Source of the DNA: JAJDNH01 sp964552395
GTDB taxonomy: Bacteria > Acidobacteriota > Thermoanaerobaculia > Thermoanaerobaculales > Sulfomarinibacteraceae
NCBI GenBank assembly: GCA_964552395.1
Contig: CAZKGM010000004.1
Span: 1 to 64,000 of the forward strand
DNA: 64,000 nucleotides
Direction of reading: 5' to 3'
Shown here: in pieces, positions 26,997 to 34,487 of the stretch
Layout of the letters: each line of letters begins with the position of its first letter
Position numbering within the stretch: the stretch's first letter is position 1
Notes under the pieces: generated by a model
Told to the model about the DNA's origin: nothing
Seen by the model: the letters and a program-made list of their open reading frames with translations, nothing else
Databases searched by the model: none
Translations under genes and position numbers: made by a program

Positions 26997-29423
26997 ATGA
27001 GCACGGCATCTGGGGGCACGACTCCAGCACAACCGGCGGGTTTCACGATGGGGCCAAAGATCTGGCGTCTGATTCTCGACGCGGTCGGGGGTCCCGTGTT
27101 TCTCCACGACCTGCACTACCGCGTGATCCTGGCAAACGCGGCCTATTGCCGCGCAGCCGGCGTGAGCGAGGCGGACGCCCTGGGCAAACCCTACTGGGAG
27201 GTCTTTCCGCCGGGCGCGGGGCCGCGGCCCGGGTGCCGGGCTGCAACACACGGGAAGGACCGTACCCCGAGCCCAGAGGACGTGCTCGTCGGGGAGAAGT
27301 ACTTCTCCTCAGTGGACTACATGGTGCCCGACGACCAGGGGAGACCTCTCTACTTCTTGCATGTGCTCACCGACATCACCGAGCAGAGGCGGACCGAGGC
27401 CGCGCTGAGGGAGAGCGAGGCGCGCTTTCGCACCGTCATCGACACCGCGCAGGACGCCATCATCTCCCTCGATGGGGAATCCGACGTGATCACCGCCGCG
27501 AATCTGGCGTCCGAGAGGATCTTCGGCTACAGCAGGGAGGAGTTGATCGGGCAGAGCCTTCACGGCCTTCTCATGCCGGCCCGCTTTCTCGAGGCGAATG
27601 CGAAGGGTATGGCGGAATTCGCCAGGACAGGGGAAGGCGCGGCGGTCGGCAGGACCGTCGAGCTCGTCGCATTGCACAAGGACGGAACGGAGTTCCCCAT
27701 CGAGCTCTCCCTCTCCGCCACGCACCTTCACGGAACGTGGTTCGCCACCGGTATCGCGCGCGACATCAGCGAACGCAAGCGGGGGGAGGCCCTGCAAAGA
27801 GACCTGGCGGCGAAGTACAGTGCCATGTTCGAATCATCGTCCGACGCCATCATGCTGCTCGACGACGACGTGTTGATCGACTGCAACGCGGCCGCCGTGC
27901 GGATGTTCGGCGGTTCCACATCCGACGACCTCACGGGCAGGCATCTCCTCGGGCTCTCGCCACCGGCCCAGCCGGGTGGCGGGGACTCCAGGAGCCTGGC
28001 GGAGAGGCTCATCGCCACGGCCCTTTCGAAGGGAAGCCTCCAGTTCGAGTGGCTGCATCGCCGGCTCGACGGCGCCGACTTCGTCGCCGATGTCCTGCTA
28101 ACCGCCCTGGAGCTGGACGGCAAGCCGTTGCTGCAGGCCACGGTGCGCGACACCACCGAAGTCAGGCGATTGGCGTTGGAGTTGAAGGAAAGCGAGGAGC
28201 GTTACCGCAATATTACCGAGACGACGAGCGACTGGGCCTGGCAGACCGATGAGAACGGCGCCTATGTCTATGTCAGCCACAAGATCATCGACGTCCTTGG
28301 TTACAGCCCGGAAGAGGTGTACGGAAAGACCCCCTTCGACCTGATGCCTGCGGAGGAGGCGGCGCGCGTGGGGGAGATCTTCAGTAACCTGGCCAGGTCA
28401 AAGTTGCCGTTCTCTTTTCGTGAGAACATCAACATTCACAAGGACGGCCATCCGGTCATTCTCGAGACCAGCGGAGTGCCGGTCCTTGGTGACGATGGAG
28501 AGCTTCGCGGCTATTTCGGGGTCGAACACGACATCACGCGGCGCAGACAGCTGGAGGAAAAGGTCCGCGAAACGGAGGCCCAGTACAGGGTCATCTTCGA
28601 GCAGTCCGCGGACGTTACCTACCTCCTGGGCCGTGATGGGAAGTTCACATCACTGAGCCCTTCATTCGAGACTCTGACGGGCTGGCATCCCAAGGTGTGG
28701 GTCGGCAAGCCCTTCGCTCCCCTGATTCACCCGGACGACCTGCCGCGAGCCATGGAGATCTTCATGGAGGCTTGCTCCGGCAAGAGCTCACCGGACTTTG
28801 AACTGCGCGTAGCGAAGAAGTCCGGGGGCTACGTGGATGCCGAGCTCAGCATGGTACCGGTGGATATGAGCGACGGCACCGTCGTCATAGGGATTGCGCG
28901 GGACGTCAGCGCACGCAAGCGTGAGGAGGAGAGGATCCTCGTCCTTGCCACCACCGATGGACTCACGGGACTGAACAACCGACGCGAGCTCTCCGCCATC
29001 CTTGCCAAGGAGGTGGAGCGAACGGAGAGGTACGGCAGCCCTCTGTCTCTGATCATGTGCGACATCGACCACTTCAAGCAGGTCAACGATACGTTCGGCC
29101 ATGAGGTGGGTGATCTGGTGCTCCGGGCTGTCAGCCAGCTGATGACACAGAATACGCGTTTGCTGGACGTGGTAGCGAGATGGGGCGGGGAGGAGTTCAT
29201 GGTTCTCCTGCCGCAATCGAATCTCGACGCTGCCTGCATTGTGGCGGAGAAGTTGCGCGCGTCGATCGCAGGGTTTCAGTTCGAGAAGATCGGTCACGTG
29301 ACGCTGAGCCTTGGTGTGACCGGCTACACGCCGACGGATGACGTCGAGGCGATGCTGAAGCGGGTCGACGATGCGTTGTACAAGGCCAAGGACAACGGGA
29401 GAAACCGCGTCGAGATCGGATAG
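26997..29423 (+). CDS. Diguanylate cyclase with tandem PAS domains
   Basis: Predicted 808-residue signalling enzyme that would make cyclic di-GMP from two GTP. There are about five PAS/PAC units: near residues 20-130 (FLHDLHYRVILANAAYCRAA), 140-260, 270-390, 400-515 and 520-640, each with the I-A-R-D-I/V end strand. The C-terminal GGDEF domain (about 645-808) has an intact active site GGEEF, DIDHFKQVND, and an R-L-L-D inhibitory site exactly five residues before GGEEF, so product feedback is expected. No transmembrane helix is seen, so it senses inside the cell. The start ATG has GGGAG upstream. Confidence 0.93.
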   Translation: MSTASGGTTPAQPAGFTMGPKIWRLILDAVGGPVFLHDLHYRVILANAAYCRAAGVSEADALGKPYWEVFPPGAGPRPGCRAATHGKDRTPSPEDVLVGEKYFSSVDYMVPDDQGRPLYFLHVLTDITEQRRTEAALRESEARFRTVIDTAQDAIISLDGESDVITAANLASERIFGYSREELIGQSLHGLLMPARFLEANAKGMAEFARTGEGAAVGRTVELVALHKDGTEFPIELSLSATHLHGTWFATGIARDISERKRGEALQRDLAAKYSAMFESSSDAIMLLDDDVLIDCNAAAVRMFGGSTSDDLTGRHLLGLSPPAQPGGGDSRSLAERLIATALSKGSLQFEWLHRRLDGADFVADVLLTALELDGKPLLQATVRDTTEVRRLALELKESEERYRNITETTSDWAWQTDENGAYVYVSHKIIDVLGYSPEEVYGKTPFDLMPAEEAARVGEIFSNLARSKLPFSFRENINIHKDGHPVILETSGVPVLGDDGELRGYFGVEHDITRRRQLEEKVRETEAQYRVIFEQSADVTYLLGRDGKFTSLSPSFETLTGWHPKVWVGKPFAPLIHPDDLPRAMEIFMEACSGKSSPDFELRVAKKSGGYVDAELSMVPVDMSDGTVVIGIARDVSARKREEERILVLATTDGLTGLNNRRELSAILAKEVERTERYGSPLSLIMCDIDHFKQVNDTFGHEVGDLVLRAVSQLMTQNTRLLDVVARWGGEEFMVLLPQSNLDAACIVAEKLRASIAGFQFEKIGHVTLSLGVTGYTPTDDVEAMLKRVDDALYKAKDNGRNRVEIG

Positions 29424-29840
29424 ACGGGTGCCGGGACCGACACTTGTGGCACTTTCGTCGCGCCGCCACCCACCATCACCTGACGTTGAGCCGCCGGGCC
29501 GAGCCGGAGCGTGCGGACGCGTATGAGGGGCTAGATCGAGAGCTCAGCGGGTTCAGGAAGGAGTGGGGGAGGGCGAACGAGGTGACGAGCCCCCTCTTGC
29601 TGGTAGCCGGTGTAACGGCTTGTCCGGGGCTCACCCGGGAGATCGTGGCCGGAGTCGGAGCGGCGATGGTGATCAGTGCAGCGATACTCCCTCGCCCGGA
29701 GAGAGGCTGAGCCACGTCGGGACGAGGCTGCGAGAATCAAGCTCATGGTGTGGGATTCTCCGACACGCCGCGGCTCTGCACGCCTTCGGTCGGTCAGGAG
29801 GGAGGCTCTGGGGAGAGCATGATCGGCCAGAACGTGCCGA
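29424..29840. other. Intergenic region with repeat; no supported gene
   Basis: Holds a dispersed repeat copy at 29428-29568. The following 270 bp contain a short hydrophobic frame (29580-29710, plus strand) without a ribosome site that I do not call. A perfect 10-bp inverted repeat (CATGATCGGC, loop of 8) lies at 29818-29845 and overlaps the stop of the next minus-strand gene. Confidence 0.5.
29428..29568 (+). repeat. Interspersed repeat copy, 5' and middle modules
   Basis: GGTGCCGGGACCGACACTTG, TGGCACTTTCGTCGCGCCGC, CACCCACCATCACCTGACGT, core GGAGCGTGCGGACGCGTATG, then ATCGAGAGCTCAGCGGGTTC and AGGAA. The GTGCC...GGCAC pair at its start could form a small hairpin. Confidence 0.75.
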
Positions 29841-30074
29841 TCATGAACCCCGCTTTTCGGTGTGCCGGAACCTGGAGTCAGGACCCAGCTCGGCGATGCT
29901 TGGAGCCCCGTCCACGAGCAACCTCACGTCTGCGGCGTCTACCCGCGACAGGCCGGCCACCCAACCCGTGATTGTGCCCCCTACGGCGGGGCTGGGTGGG
30001 TGTGCCGCGGCCGCCGCCAGCACCGAGGACAGTGCGATCGCGAGACCTACCAGCACACGAGCTCCGGCACTCAT
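29841..30074 (-). CDS. Short secreted protein, probably truncated
   Basis: A 77-residue frame with a very good AAGGAGG ribosome site and a signal peptide (LVGLAIALSSVLAAAAA). The mature part (GGTITGWVAGLSRVDAADVR) looks like the first strands of a carboxypeptidase-regulatory-like beta-sandwich, a domain that normally needs about 80 residues, so the protein is probably cut short. The stop lies inside a 10-bp inverted repeat (29818-29845). The signal and ribosome site are intact; the end is doubtful. Confidence 0.45.
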   Translation of the reverse strand: MSAGARVLVGLAIALSSVLAAAAAHPPSPAVGGTITGWVAGLSRVDAADVRLLVDGAPSIAELGPDSRFRHTEKRGS

Positions 30075-30240
30075 GTCTTGCCTTTTCCTCCTTCAACATC
30101 ACAGCACGGCCACAGGGCTCGTCGCAACTTTATACGGGAAAGGCCGGACGGCCGTTGTGCTGGGAGAGAGGCAGTCGATCCGTATTGAGCTCAACCCGCA
30201 GGTGTTCGTGGTCTGAGACAACCGTGGACTGTGCCGGCGA

Positions 30241-31317
30241 CTACCGTTCGCGCAGCAGGTCGAGGGTATGGGTGAGGAGCTCGGCGCCGCCGGGACGGCC
30301 GTGGCCGGGCACGATGAGGCGGGCGTGGCCGTAGCGCTTCTGCAGCGCCTCGATGGTGGCCGGCCAGCGTCCGAGGTCGGCCTCGGCGGTGTAGCCCAGT
30401 GTGGCGGCGGACGCCGAGCGGACCAGGCAGCCGCCGAACAGCACCTCGACGTCCGGCAGCCAGACCACGATCGTGTCCTCGGTGTGCCCTGGACCCACGA
30501 AACGCAGCTCGAGCGACCTCCCGCCGAGCTCAATATCCAGCCGGTCGGTGAAGCGCACCTGCGGCGGCTCGGCGCCCCGCGCCTCGGCCAGCTCGGCAGT
30601 GCGCACCAGGCCGTACGAGCGGGCGCCGGCCCGGTGCGCCGCCCGCAGGCCGCCGGCGCAGTCCTGGTGGGAGTGGGTCACCACCACCGTGCTAACCCAG
30701 GCCCGCTGGTACTCCGCGATCCAGGCGATCAGGCGACGGGTTTGGTCGTCCGTCCAGGGAGTGTCGATCAGGGCCGCCTCGTGTCCTGCCACCACCACCA
30801 GGCCGTTTGCGGGCGTGTTCCCGTAGCTCTCCATGCGGTGGTACGACGTGTGCAGCCACACGCCTTCCGCAATCGGCTCGACGACCAGGTCGTCGTCGAT
30901 CCTGACCGGCCCTGCTGGGACGGCGTCGCCGGCTGCTGCCTCGGGCGCCGGCTCCTCCTCGCCGGCCAGGGCGATGCGGCTCGGGTCGGTGGGGTCGTAG
31001 CGGACGGCCAAGGTGGCGCCGGGCTGAACCCTGGGGATGTCGAGGAGCGACACCAGGGCTTTCGTCTCGCCAACCCAGGGCGGACGACCCTCGGCCCGGA
31101 CCTCGAGCCGAAGGCCGACCACCGGGTCGTCGTTGACCTTGACCCCCGTGTCCCAGATATCGAGTACTGTGCCGCGTGCCGGCAGACCGTGCGCTCGTAC
31201 CTGGCGGTTGACGTCCTCGCCGGTCATCCGCTCCACCATGCCGGAGAACGAGCAACCCAGCAGCACCACCAGCGCTGCGAAAATCCCGCTCGTCCAGACG
31301 TCTCGTCGCATGCTCAT
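30241..31317 (-). CDS. Lipoprotein with N-terminal extension and subclass B1-like metallo-beta-lactamase domain
   Basis: Predicted 358-residue lipoprotein. Lipobox LVVLLGC places the lipid on Cys22. Residues 35-120 form a beta domain (ARGTVLDIWDTGVKVNDDPV, ATLAVRYDPTDPSRIAL) resembling DUF3592-type modules. Residues 140-358 match subclass B1 metallo-beta-lactamases throughout: NGLVVVAGHEAALIDTPWTD, zinc ligands H215-S-H217-Q-D219, H278 in GPGHTED, C297 in FGGCLVRS, H339 in VPGHGRPG. Arg300 sits where B1 enzymes usually have Lys224, and a Tyr replaces the usual Asn233. It may hydrolyse beta-lactams, but another substrate is possible. Transcribed alone. Confidence 0.85.
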   Translation of the reverse strand: MSMRRDVWTSGIFAALVVLLGCSFSGMVERMTGEDVNRQVRAHGLPARGTVLDIWDTGVKVNDDPVVGLRLEVRAEGRPPWVGETKALVSLLDIPRVQPGATLAVRYDPTDPSRIALAGEEEPAPEAAAGDAVPAGPVRIDDDLVVEPIAEGVWLHTSYHRMESYGNTPANGLVVVAGHEAALIDTPWTDDQTRRLIAWIAEYQRAWVSTVVVTHSHQDCAGGLRAAHRAGARSYGLVRTAELAEARGAEPPQVRFTDRLDIELGGRSLELRFVGPGHTEDTIVVWLPDVEVLFGGCLVRSASAATLGYTAEADLGRWPATIEALQKRYGHARLIVPGHGRPGGAELLTHTLDLLRER

Positions 31318-31394
31318 GTGTGTACCGAGTCTATCCCAGACTTCCGGCCCGGGGGGATGGGGGACGGAGCCGGAGTGCCCGGGCGCTCGCGGCG

Positions 31395-31705
31395 TCAGAC
31401 GCCGGCGGCGAGGAGGCGGGAGAGGGCCGCGATGAGGGCATCGGCGTCTGACCGTGCGTTGTAGAGGTGGAAGGAGACGCGGACGAGGCTGAGGCCGTCA
31501 TGGAAGGTGATCGGGACCTCGACCCGGAAGCGCTCGAACAGCTCGGCGCGCAGCTTCTCCGGATCGCCCGGCGGCACACCTCGGCGACCGGGAAGATCAG
31601 GGCCGTGGTCGAGGTGACGTGCGACAGGGTGATGACCCTGGTGCGGGCGGTAGCCGCGGCGAGCACGCCGTCGGCGAGAAGGAAGAGCTCGCGCGCCAGT
31701 GGCGG
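31395..31705 (-). pseudogene. Relic of a class V aminotransferase (isopenicillin-N-epimerase-like)
   Basis: Two in-order pieces in different frames. The first (about 31705-31588) reads PLARELFLLADGVLAAATAR then SHVTSTTALIFPVAEVCRRA, the segment before the PLP-binding centre. The second (to 31395) reads PPGDPEKLRAELFERFRVEV then SFHLYNARSDADALIAALSR, the C-terminal end. The lysine-containing middle of about 150 residues is missing and the join shifts the frame. The 5' end is also absent (TAG just upstream). Confidence 0.7.
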
Positions 31706-31778
31706 ATTCTAGCTCGATCGGTTGAGCGACGGGGCGAGGCGGAGCATACTCGGGTGCAGCTTCGAGGGAGGTGTGTCA

Positions 31779-33095
31779 ATGCGTGACCGGCCCGGATGGT
31801 CCATCGCCATGCTGCTTGCCTACGTGCTTCTCGTCGCGCCCGAGGCGACGCCGGCTCAGCGGAGTGTGGAAACCGCTCAGAGCGTGCTGCTGCGTCCCCA
31901 GCGTGTGTTCGATGCTACTGGTCCCGCGACCCACGAGGGCTGGGTCGTGCTGGTTGCCGGCGACCGCATCGCCGCCGTCGGACCGGCCGCCGAGGTCGAG
32001 GCGCCGGCCGGCGCCAAGGTCATTGACCTGTCCGGCATGACCCTGCTGCCGGGCCTCATCGACGCCCACTCGCACATCTTCCTGCACCCTTACAACGAGA
32101 CCTTGTGGAACGACCAGGTGCTCAAGGAACCGCTCGCCTACCGCACCATCCTCGCGGTGCTTCACTGCCGGGCGACGTTGTTGGCCGGGTTCACGACGCT
32201 GCGCGACCTCGGGACGGAGGGCGCGGGCTACGCCGACCTGTCGGTCAAGCGCGCCATCGACGAGGGCCGTATCCCCGGCCCGCGGCTGTTCGTGGCGACG
32301 CGCGCGATCGTGGCTACCGCGAGCTACGGTCCCGGCCCGCTCGGCTTCGCGCCGAGCTTCGTGCCGCCCAAGGGCGCCCAGGAGGCCAGCGGTATCGCTG
32401 AGATCCTGCGTGCGGTTCGCGAGCAGGTCGGGCACGGCGCCGACTGGGTCAAGGTGTACGCCGACTACCGGCGCGGACCAGATCACACGGCGGTGCCGAC
32501 GTTCTCGCTCGCCGAGCTGAAGACGCTGGTGAACGAGGCGCACAGCGCCGGCCGGCCGGTGTCGGCGCACGCGACGACCGCAGAGGGTATGCAGCGGGCG
32601 GTGCTGGCGGGCGTGCAAACCATCGAGCACGGCTACGGCGGCACCGACGAGGTCTTCAAGCTGATGGCCGAGCACGGGGTCGCGTTCTTCCCGACGCTCA
32701 CCGCCGAGGAGGCCTACTCGGAGTACTTCCACGGTTACGAGCGCGGCGCCAGGCCGTACACCGAGGGCATGAAGCAGGCGCTGCACGCCTTCTCGCTCGC
32801 CCTCGCCGACGGCGTCACCGTCGGCTGCGGCAGCGACGTCGGCGTGTTCACCCACGGCGAGAACTACCGCGAGCTCGAGTGGATGGTGAAGGGCGGCATG
32901 ACCCCTGCGCAGGCACTGCTGGCGGCGACCGCAGTCAACGCCGGGGTGCTTGGCCAGCAGGACCGGTTTGGCCGCATCAAGGCCGGCCTCCTGGCCGATC
33001 TCATCGCGGTCCCGGGCGATCCCACGCGTGACCTCAGCGCCATCGAGACCGTCCCCTTCGTCATGAAGGGTGGCCGGATCGTCAAGCAGCCGTAG
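31779..33095 (+). CDS. Secreted imidazolonepropionase/prolidase-like amidohydrolase
   Basis: Predicted 438-residue exported metal hydrolase. Signal peptide to about residue 26 (PEATPAQ). The amidohydrolase barrel carries H-S-H in DAHSHIFLHP, the carboxylated-lysine candidate in DWVKVYADYR, histidines in SAHATTAEGM and TIEHGYGG, and the final metal aspartate in GCGSDVGVF. These are the marks of the Xaa-Pro dipeptidase-like amidohydrolase group; dipeptide or ring amide substrates are likely. GAGGGAGG precedes the ATG. A hairpin without a T-run follows the stop. Confidence 0.9.
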   Translation: MRDRPGWSIAMLLAYVLLVAPEATPAQRSVETAQSVLLRPQRVFDATGPATHEGWVVLVAGDRIAAVGPAAEVEAPAGAKVIDLSGMTLLPGLIDAHSHIFLHPYNETLWNDQVLKEPLAYRTILAVLHCRATLLAGFTTLRDLGTEGAGYADLSVKRAIDEGRIPGPRLFVATRAIVATASYGPGPLGFAPSFVPPKGAQEASGIAEILRAVREQVGHGADWVKVYADYRRGPDHTAVPTFSLAELKTLVNEAHSAGRPVSAHATTAEGMQRAVLAGVQTIEHGYGGTDEVFKLMAEHGVAFFPTLTAEEAYSEYFHGYERGARPYTEGMKQALHAFSLALADGVTVGCGSDVGVFTHGENYRELEWMVKGGMTPAQALLAATAVNAGVLGQQDRFGRIKAGLLADLIAVPGDPTRDLSAIETVPFVMKGGRIVKQP

Positions 33096-33117
33096 GGCGC
33101 GGAATCCGTCCGCGCCC
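33095..33117 (+). terminator. GC hairpin at the end of the amidohydrolase gene
   Basis: GGGCGCGG and CCGCGCCC pair perfectly around a 7-base loop, starting at the last base of the stop codon. There is no T-run, so it is a weak or factor-assisted terminator, or only an mRNA end-stabilising hairpin. Confidence 0.4.
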
Positions 33118-33185
33118 GGGTCATCCCGCTACCAGTCTCCTCCCGTGAGGCGACCGGGCGCCGTACACGTACCCCTGGCTGCTAT

Positions 33186-33201
33186 GATTCCGAGCGGAAT
33201 C
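33186..33201. promoter_or_regulatory. 16-bp perfect palindrome before start codon, copy 1
   Basis: GATTCCGAGCGGAATC ends 5 bases before the ATG of the shortened GT39 gene. The same palindrome stands at the same distance before the full-length copy (41400-41415). It may be an operator or an mRNA hairpin around the start site; the TATGAT just upstream resembles a -10 box. Confidence 0.45.
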
Positions 33202-33206
33202 CAGCC

Positions 33207-33566
33207 ATGGGTCGAAGAACCTATCTTGTTGCGTGCCTGGTGGTTCTTCTCCTCGGAGGAGGGTTGCGTCTGTACCGCCTGGCGGATCGCTCGCTGTGGC
33301 TGGACGAGGCCAAGGTCGCGGGCCCGGAGTTCGTCTACGGCCGGAGCCACCGAGATCATCCCGAGGAGTACGCTGCAGAGTTCCGTACTCTGGTGGGGGC
33401 GGAGACGAGAGAAGCCTGGCTGATCTTCTCCCACGTATCCTCCAAGGAGAAGCGGCGCCTGCTTGACGACCTCGCCTCGGAATGGAGGTTCCAGCCGGTC
33501 GTCACCGCGCGCGGCGCCGGTCTGTATCATGGCCGAGCCATCAGAGGTGCGGAGCTCCTGCGATGA
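33207..33566 (+). pseudogene. Internally deleted copy of the GT39 glycosyltransferase gene
   Basis: Open frame of 119 residues. Residues 1-37 (MGRRTYLVACLVVLLLGGGL...LDEAKVA) correspond to residues 1-37 of the 493-residue protein at 41421-42902. Residues 38-119 (GPEFVYGRSHRDHPEEYAAE...) correspond to its last 80 or so. About 375 residues, nearly all membrane helices, are removed in frame. The break lies in AAGGT...CGGG, a short sequence present at both ends of the missing segment of the full copy, so slipped or microhomology recombination is likely. The upstream bases are shared too, so the gene was duplicated with its control region. Confidence 0.8.
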
Positions 33567-33621
33567 GGCCACCCCGACGGCCCGAGATGAGGCCGCTATC
33601 GATTCAGGGAGGTGATTGAAA

Positions 33622-34101
33622 GTGAGGCTGTACTTCCTTCGGCACGGGAACGCCTCTTCAAACCAAGAGTGGTCGGGTGACGACACGCTCCGGCCGTTAA
33701 CTGAGAAGGGCAGGAAGGTCCTGGACGGTGTCGCGGGATTCCTCGCCGACCAGCGACTCGGCATCGACCTTGTTGTCGCGAGCCCTCTGGTACGCGCGTT
33801 ACAGACGGCGCAGCTGGTGGCGAAGCGTCTCGGGCTGACCGACCGGCTCGAGACCGACGAGCGGCTGGCGCCGGGCTTCGGGCCGGCGACGCTTGGCGAG
33901 CTTCTGCGGTCTCACGCGGACCTGGGCGCGCTCATGCTCGTCGGCCACGAGCCCGACTTCAGCAACACTGTCGGCGCCCTGATCGGCCGCGGCCGTGTCG
34001 TGTGCAAGAAGGGCAGTGTGGCCTGCGTGAACGTGCCCGACATCGCGACCATCGAGGGCGAGCTGGAGTGGCTCCTGCCGCCCGGCCTGCTGACCCCATA
34101 G
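33622..34101 (+). CDS. sixA: SixA-type histidine phosphatase
   Basis: Predicted 159-residue cytoplasmic phosphatase of the histidine phosphatase (phosphoglycerate mutase-like) superfamily, closest in size and motifs to SixA, which removes phosphate from phosphohistidine. Seen: RHG near the start (LYFLRHGNAS), SPLVRALQTAQ, and GHEPDFSNTVG with the second catalytic histidine. The GTG at 33622 is preferred over the TTG at 33616 because GGAGGTGA leaves proper spacing only for the GTG. The small GC-rich stretch after it leads into the transporter operon. Confidence 0.88.
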   Translation: MRLYFLRHGNASSNQEWSGDDTLRPLTEKGRKVLDGVAGFLADQRLGIDLVVASPLVRALQTAQLVAKRLGLTDRLETDERLAPGFGPATLGELLRSHADLGALMLVGHEPDFSNTVGALIGRGRVVCKKGSVACVNVPDIATIEGELEWLLPPGLLTP

Positions 34102-34259
34102 GACCGGGCTGGAGTTACCGGGATGGCGCGCCCGGAGGGAACAAGGCCGCAGGCAGGCCGGGAGACCCGTACGCCGAGCTCGCGAGCTCGCCGCTGGGCG
34201 AACGCAAGGTTGCTACCGGTCGTCTCGCGCATCCAGCGAACGGAGGTAATATCGGGATC

Positions 34260-34487
34260 GTGACCAAGCGACATCCAGTCGGAGCGCTCATTCTGGCTCT
34301 CATACCGGCGCTGGCCCTGGTGGCTGGCCTGCCGTTCGTGAACCGGGTCGACCCGACCGTGCTCGGCCTCCCGTTCCTGCTGGCCTGGATTCTCGGCTGG
34401 GTCCTTGTCACGCCGCTCTTCCTCGCTGGTGCCTACGTCCTTGCCCAACCGAAGGACGGTGGCGCGGGGGGCGGAGCGGACCGGTGA
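34260..34487 (+). CDS. DUF3311 small membrane subunit of an SSS transporter
   Basis: Predicted 75-residue inner-membrane protein with two helices (ALILALIPALALVAGLPF and LPFLLAWILGWVLVTPLFL) joined by VNRVDPTVLG, the pattern of DUF3311 proteins that precede solute:sodium symporter genes. GTG start; GGAGG lies 13 bases upstream, a little far. The stop overlaps the GTG start of the symporter gene (GTGA), so the two are coupled. Probably an accessory subunit for transporter assembly (inference from conserved pairing). Confidence 0.82.
   Translation: MTKRHPVGALILALIPALALVAGLPFVNRVDPTVLGLPFLLAWILGWVLVTPLFLAGAYVLAQPKDGGAGGGADR

Noticed and set aside
29818..29845. Perfect 10-bp inverted repeat as a transcription terminator
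   Set aside because: CATGATCGGC arms with an 8-base loop can form a hairpin, but no T-run follows on either strand, and it overlaps a stop codon of a doubtful gene.
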